In this document: in pieces, positions 1-8,914 of the stretch | Numbering within the stretch: the first letter of the stretch is position 1 | Layout: every line of letters starts with the position of its first letter | Assembly: GCF_013085465.1 (NCBI RefSeq) | Contig: NZ_CP049838.1 | Span: forward strand, 6,510,001 to 6,574,000 | Origin: Streptomyces asoensis | GTDB taxonomy: Bacteria; Actinomycetota; Actinomycetes; Streptomycetales; Streptomycetaceae | Direction: 5' to 3' | Length of the DNA stretch: 64,000 bases | Program-made: the position numbers and the translations under genes | Notes under the pieces: generated by a model | The model's input: the letters and a program-made list of their open reading frames with translations, nothing else | What the model was told of the DNA's origin: nothing | Databases searched by the model: none

Positions 1-327
1 GTCGTCGTCCCCATCATCGAATTCATCGCTCAAGGCCTCGGTAGCAACCGTCGGGCCGCGGAACTCTGGAGGAACCTGGTGGCTGTGGACCTTTCCCCGT
101 ACAAGTCGTACATCTTCGAAGAGTTTCGTGATGAGGGCCGGGCCCAGCGAGGCGCCGAGGACATCGTGCTCGTCCTCGAGGCACGCGGCTTCGACATCTC
201 CGACGAGATCCGCGAACGCATCACCGGCTGTGACGACCCCGATGTCCTGCGGGACTGGCTCACCCGAGCCGTCACCGCGTCGTCCGCCGAAGCGATCTTC
301 ACCCACGGACCCGACGACGAGGGGTGA
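1..327 (+). CDS. C-terminal end of a protein cut by the window edge (Rpn/transposase-like tail)
   Basis: The reading frame is open from base 1 to a TGA at 325-327, so only the last 108 codons are present. A GTG at 79 could be mistaken for the start, but the frame runs upstream without a stop (PIIEFIAQGL...). The visible end contains a GRAQRGAEDIVLVLEARGF stretch followed by a DEIRERI...DDPDVLRDWL segment. I recall this layout from the tails of a large Streptomyces family annotated as Rpn-type recombination-promoting nuclease/putative transposase, where a Glu/Gly-rich linker precedes a small helical end. The catalytic part would lie outside the window. The family call is an inference from this tail alone. 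Confidence 0.5.
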   Translation, partial: VVVPIIEFIAQGLGSNRRAAELWRNLVAVDLSPYKSYIFEEFRDEGRAQRGAEDIVLVLEARGFDISDEIRERITGCDDPDVLRDWLTRAVTASSAEAIFTHGPDDEG

Positions 328-376
328 CGGGCGGGTGGATGACCGGGGGACGGGCGTCGCCTCGTAGGGTTGGCCC

Positions 377-1291
377 ATGACGGAACTCCCCTCCCCCAAC
401 CTCCGGCCGGGAGAACCCCCAGCTCGCGCCGCCCGGCGTCTGCTGCTGGTGCACGCGCACCCGGACGACGAGTCGATCAACAACGGCGCGACCATGGCCA
501 GGTACACGGCCGAGGGTGCCCGCGTGACCCTGGTCACCTGCACCCTCGGTGAACTCGGCGAGGTCATCCCGCCCGAGCTGCGGCATCTGACCGGTGCCGC
601 CCTGGGGGAGCACCGGCGTCGTGAACTCGCCGCCGCCATGGCCGAACTCGGTGTCGACGACTTCCGCCTGCTCGGCGGCGCCGGCCGCTACGGCGACTCC
701 GGGATGATGGGCCTTCCCGACAACGACGACCCCGCCTGTTTCTGGCGGGCCGACGTCGACGAGGCCGCCGCGTCCCTCGTCGAGGTCATCCTCGAGGTAC
801 GCCCCCAGGTCCTCGTCACCTACGACGACGACGGCGGCTACGGCCACCCCGACCACATCCAGGCCCACCGCGTCGCCATGCGGGCCGCGGAGCTGGCCGA
901 GGACGCCGGGTGGCGCATCCCCAAGGTGTACTGGAACCGCGTCCCGCGCTCCGTCGCCGAGGCCGCCTTCGCCCGGCTCCGGGAGGAGCTTCCGGGGCTG
1001 CCCTTCGCCAAGAGCGCCGTCGTGCCCGACGTACCGGGTGTGGTGGACGACGACCGGGTCACCGCCGAGATCGACGGCGGCCCCGCGTACACCGCCGCCA
1101 AGGCCGCCGCGATGCGCGCGCACGCCACCCAGGTCGAAGTCGCGCCCGGCGAGCGGTACTTCGCCCTCTCCAACGAGCTCGCGCAGCCCCTGTTCCCGAC
1201 CGAGTACTACGAACTCGTACGCGGGGAGCCCGCCGGGAAGAGGGAGACCGACCTGTTCGCGGGTACGGGCGACGCGGCGGAGGTGGCGTGA
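377..1291 (+). CDS. mshB: N-acetyl-1-D-myo-inositol-2-amino-2-deoxy-alpha-D-glucopyranoside deacetylase (mycothiol)
   Basis: MshB is the zinc deacetylase that converts GlcNAc-inositol to GlcN-inositol in mycothiol synthesis, the actinobacterial low-molecular-weight thiol pathway, in the cytoplasm. The 304-residue protein has the LmbE/PIG-L zinc and catalytic motif AHPDDE at residues 27-32 and the second ligand motif GHPDH at 156-160, with the expected length for the family. The start is ATG at 377. The stop overlaps the start of the next gene by one base (TGATG), which suggests translational coupling. The neighbouring small membrane gene is, as I recall, a regular partner of mshB in Streptomyces. 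Confidence 0.95.
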   Translation: MTELPSPNLRPGEPPARAARRLLLVHAHPDDESINNGATMARYTAEGARVTLVTCTLGELGEVIPPELRHLTGAALGEHRRRELAAAMAELGVDDFRLLGGAGRYGDSGMMGLPDNDDPACFWRADVDEAAASLVEVILEVRPQVLVTYDDDGGYGHPDHIQAHRVAMRAAELAEDAGWRIPKVYWNRVPRSVAEAAFARLREELPGLPFAKSAVVPDVPGVVDDDRVTAEIDGGPAYTAAKAAAMRAHATQVEVAPGERYFALSNELAQPLFPTEYYELVRGEPAGKRETDLFAGTGDAAEVA

Positions 1292-1701
1292 TGTCCGATC
1301 GTGGTTCGATGCTCGCCCAGCCGCTGCGGATGCCGCCCGCCGGACGGATCGCCGCCTGTACAGCGCTCCTGCTGCTCGGTGCCGTCGCCGGTCTCGCCGG
1401 GGCGCTCGTCCAGGCCGGCTGGTTCCCGGGCGGGCTGCTCCTCGCGCTCGTGGGCGCGGCCGGGCTGTTCCTCGGCGGGGCGCGGGCGCTTCGCAGCCGT
1501 GCCGGGGCCGTCGCGCCCGCCGCCGGCTGGATGATCTCCGTCATCCTGTGCACGGCGGGCCGTCCCGAGGGCGACTTCCTGTTCGGCGCGGGAGGCGGTT
1601 CCTACCTTTTCCTGCTCGGCGGCATGGCACTTGCTGTGATCTGCGCCACCATTGGTTTGGGGCGGCAACCGGTCGGCGGCGACGTCCGACTTGGCAAGTG
1701 A
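1291..1701 (+). CDS. Small integral membrane protein (DUF6113-like) coupled to mshB
   Basis: A 136-residue protein with about four hydrophobic segments, starting near residues 17-35 (IAACTALLLLGAVAGLAG), then 42-60, 72-90 and 105-125, and short polar ends. Its ATG overlaps the TGA of mshB by one base, so it is almost certainly cotranscribed. It resembles the DUF6113 family that follows mshB in Streptomyces, as I remember it. No catalytic motif is visible and its role is unknown. A link to mycothiol handling is suggested only by gene order. Confidence 0.8.
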   Translation: MSDRGSMLAQPLRMPPAGRIAACTALLLLGAVAGLAGALVQAGWFPGGLLLALVGAAGLFLGGARALRSRAGAVAPAAGWMISVILCTAGRPEGDFLFGAGGGSYLFLLGGMALAVICATIGLGRQPVGGDVRLGK

Positions 1702-1854
1702 CGTACCACTTCACCGTGGCGCGCCGGTGGGAGTCCCGTGTGGGTTTCCCTGGCGGTCGTGGGATACGGGCCAGAAGTGGCCAGTATGGTGGTGCGCGCC
1801 GCCGAGCTGCCCGTGAGGCCGTGCGGGCGGCGGAGCCAACCTGGAGAACCTGCC

Positions 1855-4368
1855 TTGAGTCGTGAAACTGACAGTCCGTCCTCCGGGCCCAACGGGCGCG
1901 GCGGAGCCGCATACCCCTCGGGCACGCCGCCGTACGGCACCCCCGTGGTGTCCGACGGCGGTGCGGACGCGGGCCGTTCGTCCGCGCAGCCGGAGGAACG
2001 CAAGACCGAGACCACGCTGACGACCCGGATCCGCATCAACATCCCGGGTTCGCGGCCGATTCCGCCGGTCGTGATGCGCACGCCCGTCGCGGACGCGGAG
2101 AGCAAGGGCGGTGACAGCCCCGAGGGCAACGCCCAGGCCGGTGCCGACGCGCAGTCGGCGCCGTCCGCGCCCGCCGTCGGCCACTCCTCGTCCGACACGG
2201 GCTCGTTCGAGCTGCCCGCCGAACCGGCACCCGCAGCGGAGACGAGCAACTGGTTCGCTCCCCGCAAGTCCGGGCCGGGCAAGGGCGGGCAGGGCGGCGG
2301 CTCCACCAACGGTGCCGGTCTGCCGGGCGGTTCCGCCGCCGGTACGGGCGCGCCCACCGGTGCCCCCGCGGGCGCGGCGGGACCGGGCGCGGGCACCGGC
2401 GCCGGTGCGCCCGGCGGCGCGCGGCCGGGCAACGGACGTCCCGGTGGTGTGGTCGGCTCCATGAGCGTGCCGGGCGGTTCGCGTCCCGGCGGCACCAACG
2501 GCGCCGGGGTCCCCGGTGGCGCCACCGGTGGTCCCGTGGCTCCGGGGCACGGCGGCGGCACGGGCTCCTTCGACGTCACCGAGGCACTCGGCGCGGGCCC
2601 GCTCGGCAACGGCCCGCGACCGGGCCAGCCGGGTCAGCCGGGCCGACCGCCGGTGCAGGGCCAGGGGCCGGGGCAGGGTGCCGGCGGTGCCGAGCCGCGG
2701 CGCGACAACCTGCCGTACTTCTCCGACAACGGTCAGAGCGGTCAGAGCGGCCAGAACGGTCAGAACGGCTTCGGCGCGCCGAACGGCACGCACGGTCAGG
2801 GCCCCCAGGGCGGTCTCCCGGCCGGTCCCGGCGGCTCCTACGACTTCAACGGCCCGGACGGCCCCGGCGGTCCCGGTGGCCGTGGCGGCCCGCAGGGCGG
2901 CCCCGCGGGCCCGACCGGCGGCCCGGTCACCGGCGACGGCCCGATGGTGCCCCCGATGGGCGGCGCCCCGTACGGCGCGGCCGGCGCACCCGGCGCTCCG
3001 GGCGTGACCCGCCCGCCCGGCGCCCCCGGTGGGCCCGGTATGCCTTCCGGTCCCGGCGGCCCGGGTGGCCCCGGCGGCCCGAACGGCCGTGGCGGTCCGG
3101 CAGGTCCCGGCGGTCCGCGTGCCGTCGGTGCCGGCCCCGGTGCGGGCCCCGGCACCGGTCGTCTCCCCGGCGGTGGCCTGAGCGACGACACCGCGATCCT
3201 CACCCCGCAGAAGCCCGCCCCCGAACCGGGCGCGGCCGGCTACGGCGGCCGTCCCGTCGACAACGTCTCCGGGCACACCGTCACCAGCGGCATCCCCGTG
3301 GTGCCCGGCGGCCAGGGCGGAACGCGCACCGACGGGCCGCTGCCGCACACCCCGCCGAAGGGGCCGGACCCGGCCCCGCAGAGCGCGCCCGCGGGCGAAT
3401 CCAGGAACGCCAAGAAGAAAAAGAAGAAGGGCCGCAGCAAGCTGCCCCTGCTGGGTGGTCTGGTGGTCGTCGCGGGGGTCGGCCTCTACGGCGCCGGCCT
3501 GCTGATGAACCACTCCGACGTGCCCAAGGGCACCACCGTGCTCGGCGTCGACATCGGCGGCGGCACCAGCGACGACGCCGTCAAGAAGCTCGACGACGCC
3601 TTCAGCAAGCGGGTCACCCAGGCACTGAAGCTGTCCGTCGACGGCGACACCGTCACCCTGAAGCCGGATCAGGCGGGCCTCCAGTTCGACATGCAGGCCA
3701 CGGTCGACGACGCCGCCAAGAGCGACTACAACCCGGTCTCCGTGATCGGCTCGCTGTTCGGGCAGCACCGCGAGGTCGAGCCCGCGATGCCGGTCGACGA
3801 GGAGAAGCTCCAGGCGGCCCTCGAGTCCGCCGCGGGCGGCTCCGGCTCGGCCACCGACGGCACGATCAAGTTCGAGTCCGGCAAGGCCGTCGCCGTCTAC
3901 GGCAAGGCGGGCAAGGGCATCGACGCGACGCAGGCCCAGGAGGCCGTCGTCGCGGCCTATCGCACCCAGGTGGAGACCGGCACGACCACCGCGGTGAAGG
4001 TCCCGACGACCGACAAGAAGCCGACGATCTCCGACGCCGAGGTCGACCGGATGATGAAGGAGTTCGCCGAACCGGCGATGTCCGGCAAGGTCACCGTCAT
4101 GACCGACGCGGCGCACACGGTCTCCTTCAGCCCGAAGAACTCCCTCTGGAAGTTCCTCCAGGTCAAGGCGGTCAACGGCAAGCTCGTCGAGAGCTACGAC
4201 CAGGCCGCGCTGACGGAGCTCTACGGCGGCACCTTCAACGGTGTGCTGATCACCCGCGGCACCGGCCAGAAGACGGCCGTCACGGTCCAGGACGTCATCA
4301 GCGCCCTGCGCCCGGCCCTGAAGAGCGAGACGGAGCGGACCGGGGTCATCGACACCGACCCGAGCTGA
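1855..4368 (+). CDS. Large membrane protein: collagen-like disordered N-terminus plus PG_binding_4 (VanW-type) repeats
   Basis: I choose the TTG at 1855 because GGAG lies 8 bases upstream and the codons before it look non-coding; this gives 837 residues. Residues about 1-500 are low complexity, extremely rich in Gly and Pro, with long runs of Gly-X-Y-like triplets in the 320-440 region. A basic stretch ([10 protein letters not shown]) then precedes one transmembrane helix ([20 protein letters not shown]). The C-terminal 290 residues contain two copies of a fold typical of PG_binding_4 ([21 protein letters not shown] and a later KVTV segment), a putative peptidoglycan-binding domain found next to VanW. 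Topology would leave the collagen-like part inside the cell and the binding repeats outside. A 15-bp hairpin follows the gene. Domain call fairly sure, function unknown. Confidence 0.75.
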   Translation: MSRETDSPSSGPNGRGGAAYPSGTPPYGTPVVSDGGADAGRSSAQPEERKTETTLTTRIRINIPGSRPIPPVVMRTPVADAESKGGDSPEGNAQAGADAQSAPSAPAVGHSSSDTGSFELPAEPAPAAETSNWFAPRKSGPGKGGQGGGSTNGAGLPGGSAAGTGAPTGAPAGAAGPGAGTGAGAPGGARPGNGRPGGVVGSMSVPGGSRPGGTNGAGVPGGATGGPVAPGHGGGTGSFDVTEALGAGPLGNGPRPGQPGQPGRPPVQGQGPGQGAGGAEPRRDNLPYFSDNGQSGQSGQNGQNGFGAPNGTHGQGPQGGLPAGPGGSYDFNGPDGPGGPGGRGGPQGGPAGPTGGPVTGDGPMVPPMGGAPYGAAGAPGAPGVTRPPGAPGGPGMPSGPGGPGGPGGPNGRGGPAGPGGPRAVGAGPGAGPGTGRLPGGGLSDDTAILTPQKPAPEPGAAGYGGRPVDNVSGHTVTSGIPVVPGGQGGTRTDGPLPHTPPKGPDPAPQSAPAGESRNAKKKKKKGRSKLPLLGGLVVVAGVGLYGAGLLMNHSDVPKGTTVLGVDIGGGTSDDAVKKLDDAFSKRVTQALKLSVDGDTVTLKPDQAGLQFDMQATVDDAAKSDYNPVSVIGSLFGQHREVEPAMPVDEEKLQAALESAAGGSGSATDGTIKFESGKAVAVYGKAGKGIDATQAQEAVVAAYRTQVETGTTTAVKVPTTDKKPTISDAEVDRMMKEFAEPAMSGKVTVMTDAAHTVSFSPKNSLWKFLQVKAVNGKLVESYDQAALTELYGGTFNGVLITRGTGQKTAVTVQDVISALRPALKSETERTGVIDTDPS

Positions 4369-4376
4369 CCCGACGG

Positions 4377-4408
4377 CAGTGCCGCATGACATCTGTCATG
4401 CGGCACTG
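4377..4408 (+). terminator. Perfect 15-bp hairpin after the PG_binding_4 gene
   Basis: The arms 4377-4391 and 4394-4408 are perfectly complementary with a 2-base loop. The position, 9 bases after the stop codon at 4368, suits a terminator. It lacks a T-run, as is common in Streptomyces. The centre (ATGACATCTGTCAT) also looks like a dyad operator, and it sits 50 bp upstream of the ABC exporter start, so a regulatory role is possible. Confidence 0.6.
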
Positions 4409-4458
4409 AGGACGGCAGACACTGCCGCCCACCCGGCCCCGGGGCGACGATTGCTGTC

Positions 4459-5394
4459 ATGACGACGACAGCACCGGTGGTCGGGTTCGACCAGGTGAGC
4501 AAGAGTTTCGGGGACGTGCGGGCCGTGGACGGCCTGACGCTCGCGCTGCGCCCGGGGGAGACCGTGGCGCTGTTGGGTCCCAACGGGGCGGGCAAGTCGA
4601 CCACCCTCGATCTGCTCCTGGGCCTCAAGCAGCCCGACAGCGGCACGGTCCGCATCTTCGGCACCGGCCCGCGCGAGGCGATCGTCGCCGGCCGGGTCGG
4701 CGCGATGCTCCAGAGCGGCGGGCTGATGGACGAGGTCACGGTCGCCGAACTGGTCGCACTGGCCTGTGGCCTGCACCCCAAGCCGTACCGGGTCGCCGAT
4801 GTGCTGGCCCGCGCGGGCGTCACCCAGATCGCCGACCGCAAGGTCGACAAGCTCTCCGGCGGCCAGGCCCAGCGGGTCCGGTTCGCCCTCGCCACCGCCG
4901 GCGACAGCGACCTGATCGTCCTGGACGAGCCCACCACCGGCATGGACGTCACCACCCGGCAGGCGTTCTGGGCCACCATGCGCGAGCAGGCCGACCAGGG
5001 CCGCACGGTCCTGTTCGCCACCCACTACCTCGAAGAGGCCGACGCGATCGCGGACCGGGTGCTGGTCCTGCACCGGGGCCGGCTGCTGGCCGACGGCACG
5101 GCGGCCGAGATCAAGGCCAAGGCGGGGGCGCGCAGGATCGCCTTCGACCTGGAGGACGGGATCGACGAGGCAGCCCTGCGCGCCCTGCCGTTCCTCACCA
5201 CCCTGACGCTGTCCCACAGCGGCTCCGCCGCGGGCTCCGGCCGGACCGTCCGCATCCAGTCCACCGACGCCGACGCCACCGTCCACGCGGTCTACGGCCT
5301 CGGGCTCTACCCCCGCAACCTCGAGGTCGCCGGGCTCGGTCTGGAGCAGGCCTTCGTCGCCCTCACCACCGCCGAGGAGGCGAAGTCCAAGTGA
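4459..5394 (+). CDS. ABC transporter ATP-binding protein (DrrA-like exporter type)
   Basis: A 311-residue ATPase that would power a two-gene exporter with the next gene. Walker A GPNGAGKST is at 40-48, the signature LSGGQ at 132-136, and Walker B LIVLDEP at 152-158 with the H-loop (FATHYLEEAD) after it. The extra C-terminal 90 residues are typical of drug or antibiotic exporters of the DrrA/CcmA group. The last codons overlap the GTG of the permease (GTGA). Next to a DesK-type histidine kinase and a response regulator, this is the frequent ABC plus two-component arrangement that senses and exports membrane-active compounds. The substrate cannot be read from the sequence. Confidence 0.93.
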   Translation: MTTTAPVVGFDQVSKSFGDVRAVDGLTLALRPGETVALLGPNGAGKSTTLDLLLGLKQPDSGTVRIFGTGPREAIVAGRVGAMLQSGGLMDEVTVAELVALACGLHPKPYRVADVLARAGVTQIADRKVDKLSGGQAQRVRFALATAGDSDLIVLDEPTTGMDVTTRQAFWATMREQADQGRTVLFATHYLEEADAIADRVLVLHRGRLLADGTAAEIKAKAGARRIAFDLEDGIDEAALRALPFLTTLTLSHSGSAAGSGRTVRIQSTDADATVHAVYGLGLYPRNLEVAGLGLEQAFVALTTAEEAKSK

Positions 5395-6131
5395 ACGGCC
5401 TGATCAAGCTGGAACTCACCCGCGCCCTGCGCAACCGCAAGTTCCTGTTCTTCTCGGTGATCTACCCGTCGGTCCTGTTCCTGCTCATCGCGGGCAGCGC
5501 CGACGGCACGGAGAAGGTCGACGGCACGGGCCTGACCCTGCCGACCTACATGATGGTCTCGATGGCCTCCTTCGGCGCCCTCACGGCCGTCCTGATGGGC
5601 AACAGCGAACGCATCGCCAAGGAGCGCCAGAGCGGCTGGGTACGGCAGTTGCGCCTGACCACGCTCCCGGGCCGCGGCTACGTCCTCGCGAAGACGGCGA
5701 GCGCGGCCGTCGTCAGCCTGCCCTCCATCGTCGTTGTCTTCGCCGTCGCCGCGACCGTGAAGGACGTACGGCTGGACGCCTGGCAGTGGTGCGCCCTCAC
5801 CGGCGCGATCTGGGCCGGCAGCCTGGTCTTCGCCGCCCTGGGCGTGGCGATCGGCTACCTCGCGAACGGGGACGCGGTCCGCCCGATCACGATGATCACC
5901 TACTTCGGCCTGTCGATCCTCGGCGGCCTGTGGATGCCGACGACGACCTTCCCGACCTGGCTCCAGGACATAGCCAAGTGGGTGCCGACGCACGCGTACG
6001 CTGCCCTGGGGCAGTCCATCGAGCAGAGCCAGGCCCCGCATGCCAAGGACATCGTCATCCTGGCCGTCTTCTTCGCCCTGTTCACGGGCGGCGCGGCCTG
6101 GCTGTACCGGAAGGACACGCTGAAGGCGTGA
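5391..6131 (+). CDS. ABC-2 type transporter permease
   Basis: A 246-residue permease with about six membrane segments: residues 17-35 (FFSVIYPSVLFLLIAG), 52-70, 100-122, 135-157, 168-185 and a final one ending YRKDTLKA. The layout matches the ABC-2 exporter permeases that pair with DrrA-like ATPases. The GTG start overlaps the upstream TGA by four bases. The stop overlaps a possible GTG start of the histidine kinase at 6128, so ATPase, permease, kinase and regulator form one operon. Confidence 0.92.
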   Translation: MNGLIKLELTRALRNRKFLFFSVIYPSVLFLLIAGSADGTEKVDGTGLTLPTYMMVSMASFGALTAVLMGNSERIAKERQSGWVRQLRLTTLPGRGYVLAKTASAAVVSLPSIVVVFAVAATVKDVRLDAWQWCALTGAIWAGSLVFAALGVAIGYLANGDAVRPITMITYFGLSILGGLWMPTTTFPTWLQDIAKWVPTHAYAALGQSIEQSQAPHAKDIVILAVFFALFTGGAAWLYRKDTLKA

Positions 6132-6136
6132 GCGTC

Positions 6137-7336
6137 ATGACGGACGACCAGCTGTCGGTGAAGGCCCGGGGCGGATCGCCGATCGCGCTGGGCCAGACGG
6201 CCCGCACGACGCGTGAGCTGTGGCGGCGCAAGGCGCTGTGGATCGGCGTCTGGCTGGTGTTCCTCAGCTCGCCGGTCCACGACCTGGTCTCGGGCAACCA
6301 CACCACCGGCGGCACGGTGGCCGGCTGGCTGGGCCTGGCGGTGTTCGTCACCGTCTACCTGTCACTGCTCTTCCGGGACATGGGGGCCGCGCCCTACCCC
6401 GACAGGCTCATCGCCGCCCTGATCGGCTCCATGGCGGTGCTCGCCACCGTCCTGTGCCTCACCCTCGGCTCCGCCTGGCTCGGCCTGTACTGCTACGTCT
6501 CCGTGGCCTGCGGGATGGTGCTCCCGCTGCGGGTGGCGTTCTGGACGATCCCGGGTACGGCCGCGGTGATGCTCCTCGTCGGCCTGCGCACCGACGAGGA
6601 GGAGGCGCTGAACCTCCTCCTGCTGGTCCTGCTCATCGGCTTCGCGATGACCGGGGTGAGCCAACTGGTCCGCACGACGGTGGAGTTGCGCAAGGCCCGC
6701 GCGACGGTCGCCCAGCTCGCCGCCAACGAGGAACGGCTGCGCCTGGCCAGGGACCTGCACGACCTGCTGGGCCACTCGCTCTCCCTGATCACCCTCAAGA
6801 GCGAGCTGGCCGGCCGGATGCTCCCCGCCCACCCCGACAAGGCCGCCCAGCAGGTCGCCGACATCGAACAGGTCAGCCGCCAGGCGCTGGTGGACGTCCG
6901 GGAGGCCGTCACCGGCTATCGGCGGCCCCGCCTCGCCGCCGAACTCGCGGGCTCGCAGGTCGCGTTGACGGCGGCCGGCATCACCGCCGTGATCCCCGCC
7001 GAGCCGGACCTCGACGGCGTCCCCGAGGAGAGCGAGGCCGCCCTCGCCTGGACCCTGCGCGAGGCGATCACCAACGTCGTACGGCACAGCGGCGGCGCCC
7101 GCTGCACGGTGGACCTGGTGCGGCGCCAGACCCTGGACGGCCCCGTCCTCGAACTCTCCGTCGAGGACGACGGATCCGGCGGCTCCGGCAAGGGCCCCGG
7201 CAACGGCCTCACCGGCCTCACCGAACGCCTGGAGAAGGCCGGCGGCACTCTGGAGGCGGGCCGCGTCAAGCGCGGCTTCCGGCTGACCGCCCGGGTCCCG
7301 GCCGGTCCGGTGCCGGACGTAGGATCCCGCTCATGA
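6137..7336 (+). CDS. DesK-type sensor histidine kinase (HisKA_3)
   Basis: A 399-residue kinase. Five or six transmembrane segments occupy residues about 33-175, with no large extracellular domain, so it probably senses a membrane signal. The dimerisation helix follows, with the phosphoacceptor motif DLHDLLGHSL (His208), then an HATPase domain (REAITNVVRHSGG as the N box, DDGSGG as the G1-like box). I use ATG 6137; a GTG at 6128 that overlaps the permease stop is an alternative adding three residues. The stop overlaps the regulator start (ATGA). It is expected to phosphorylate the next gene product. Confidence 0.93.
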   Translation: MTDDQLSVKARGGSPIALGQTARTTRELWRRKALWIGVWLVFLSSPVHDLVSGNHTTGGTVAGWLGLAVFVTVYLSLLFRDMGAAPYPDRLIAALIGSMAVLATVLCLTLGSAWLGLYCYVSVACGMVLPLRVAFWTIPGTAAVMLLVGLRTDEEEALNLLLLVLLIGFAMTGVSQLVRTTVELRKARATVAQLAANEERLRLARDLHDLLGHSLSLITLKSELAGRMLPAHPDKAAQQVADIEQVSRQALVDVREAVTGYRRPRLAAELAGSQVALTAAGITAVIPAEPDLDGVPEESEAALAWTLREAITNVVRHSGGARCTVDLVRRQTLDGPVLELSVEDDGSGGSGKGPGNGLTGLTERLEKAGGTLEAGRVKRGFRLTARVPAGPVPDVGSRS

Positions 7337-7950
7337 GTGGTGCCATGATCAAGGTCCTGCTGGCCGAGGACCAGTCGATGGTCCGCGAGGCCCTGGCGGC
7401 CCTGCTCGGCCTCGAGGACGACATCGAGGTGGTCGCCCAGGTGGCGCGCGGCGACGAGGTCCTCGCGGCCGCCCGCGCCCACGACGTCGATGTGGCCCTC
7501 CTCGACATCGAGATGCCGGGCGCGACGGGCATCGAGGCGGCCGCGCAACTCCACAAGGAACTACCGGGGTTGAAACTGGTCGTGCTCACGACCTTCGGCC
7601 GCCCCGGCTATCTGCGCAGTGCCATGGAGGCCGGCGCCGACGCCTTCCTCGTCAAGGACGCGCCCGCGGCGCAACTCGCGGAGGCGGTCCGCAAGGTCCT
7701 GGCGGGCGAGCGGGTCATCGACCCCACGCTCGCGGCAGCGGCCCTGGCGGGCGGCGCCAACCCCCTCACCGACCGTGAACGAGAGGTGCTGCGCGCGGCG
7801 GCCGACGGTTCGACGAACGCGGAACTGGCGGCGGCCCTGCACCTGTCCCAGGGCACGGTCCGCAACTACCTGTCGACGGCGATACAGAAACTGGCGGTAC
7901 GCAACAGGGCCGAGGCGGTGCGGACCGCGAGGGAGAAGGGCTGGCTGTGA
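7333..7950 (+). CDS. LuxR/NarL-family response regulator
   Basis: A 205-residue regulator. The receiver domain (residues 5-120) has the acidic pair ED at 12-13, the phosphoacceptor Asp58 in LLDIEMPG and the switch Lys in VKDAPA. The C-terminal LuxR-type helix-turn-helix spans about 140-200 (PLTDREREVLRAA, then GTVRNYL). The ATG overlaps the kinase stop (ATGA). It probably controls the exporter; the palindromic hairpin at 4377-4408 is one candidate site. Downstream lies a 22-bp tandem repeat and a convergent gene. Confidence 0.95.
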   Translation: MSGAMIKVLLAEDQSMVREALAALLGLEDDIEVVAQVARGDEVLAAARAHDVDVALLDIEMPGATGIEAAAQLHKELPGLKLVVLTTFGRPGYLRSAMEAGADAFLVKDAPAAQLAEAVRKVLAGERVIDPTLAAAALAGGANPLTDREREVLRAAADGSTNAELAAALHLSQGTVRNYLSTAIQKLAVRNRAEAVRTAREKGWL

Positions 7951-7987
7951 GGGGCAGTGCCCCCCCACCAGCCCCCGACGGCTCTTC

Positions 7988-8041
7988 GACGGGCCTCTGG
8001 CGGTCCTCGGACGGGCCTCTGGCGGTCCTCGGACGGGCCTC
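7988..8041. repeat. 22-bp tandem repeat, about 2.4 copies
   Basis: The unit begins GACGGGCCTCTGGCGGTCCT at 7988 and again at 8010, and a third partial copy starts at 8032. It fills the space between two convergent genes. GGGCCTC motifs continue to 8065. It may help transcription to end, but no clean terminator stem was found beyond a short GGGGC/GCCCC hairpin at about 7951-7963. Confidence 0.7.
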
Positions 8042-8071
8042 CGACGGCCGCCGACGGGCTTCCCACGGGCC

Positions 8072-8914
8072 TCAGTTCAGCATCGCCCGCGCGGCGAACG
8101 CCTCCTTGCGCACCCGCTCCGCGGTCCCCTCGTCCACGACCTCCACCAGCCCCGCGTACTCCTCCAGCTCCGTGGCCCCGCCGATGAAGTCCCCCCGCTG
8201 AACCAGCAACTGCCCCTTCTCGTACCGCAACCGGGCCGGATGGGAGGGCACCGCCAACGCCAGCTCCACGGCCCACAGCGCGACATCCGACCGCTCCGGC
8301 CGGGCCACGGCCCACGACCGGATGTTGTTCAGGATCCGCGTCACGACGTCCAACGGCTCCGCCGGGACCAGCATCGACGGGTCCAGCCGCGCCCCCGTCG
8401 CCCCGGTGACCAGCGACTCCGCGTCATCGCCCGACAGGATCCGGCCCCCGTCGAAGGGATCGACGAGCACCTGCCGCTCGAGGTCTGCGGGCGGCCCGAA
8501 CCCCACCACGAAGTGTCCCGGCAGCGCGACCCCGTACACCGGCGCCCCGGCCCGTCGCGCCACCTCCACCCACACCACGGACAGCAGGATCGGCAGGCCC
8601 CGCCGCCGTACCAGCACCCGATGCAGCAGCGACGACTCCAGCCGCTCGTAGTCCGCGGCCGAGCCACGGAACCCGTACCGCTCACCGAGCAGCTCCCGCA
8701 GCGCCACCGCCCACTCCCGCGGCCCGCCGGGCCGGTACGGCAGCTCTCCCGCCAGCCGGTCCAGCTCGATCTGCGCGGCGTCCAGTGCGGCCTCGTCCAG
8801 CTCCGGGTCCGGTTGCGCGCCGATCAGCAGACAGAGCAGGGCCAGATCGGGCCGCTCGGCCCGCGCCTCCTCGGCGAACCGCCGCCGCACCTCACCGGCG
8901 TCGACCCCGCTCAC
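8072..8914 (-). CDS. SirB1/transglutaminase-like family protein
   Basis: A 280-residue protein of the SirB1 family (Transglut_core2 plus a tetratricopeptide-like tail). Visible marks are RRGLPILLSVVWVEVARRAG (the family core), GVALPGHFVVGF (the His-containing strand) and a C-terminal repeat-like helix pair including YEKGQLLVQRGDF. The GTG at 8914 overlaps the stop of the GNAT gene by three bases, so the pair is cotranscribed. The transglutaminase-like fold often lacks the full catalytic triad in this family. The exact function is not established to my knowledge. Confidence 0.82.
   Translation of the reverse strand: MSGVDAGEVRRRFAEEARAERPDLALLCLLIGAQPDPELDEAALDAAQIELDRLAGELPYRPGGPREWAVALRELLGERYGFRGSAADYERLESSLLHRVLVRRRGLPILLSVVWVEVARRAGAPVYGVALPGHFVVGFGPPADLERQVLVDPFDGGRILSGDDAESLVTGATGARLDPSMLVPAEPLDVVTRILNNIRSWAVARPERSDVALWAVELALAVPSHPARLRYEKGQLLVQRGDFIGGATELEEYAGLVEVVDEGTAERVRKEAFAARAMLN

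Noticed and set aside
1711..4392. A minus-strand open frame opposite the collagen-like protein gene
   Set aside because: It exists because Gly/Pro codons have few stop codons on the complement. No family motif and no ribosome site.
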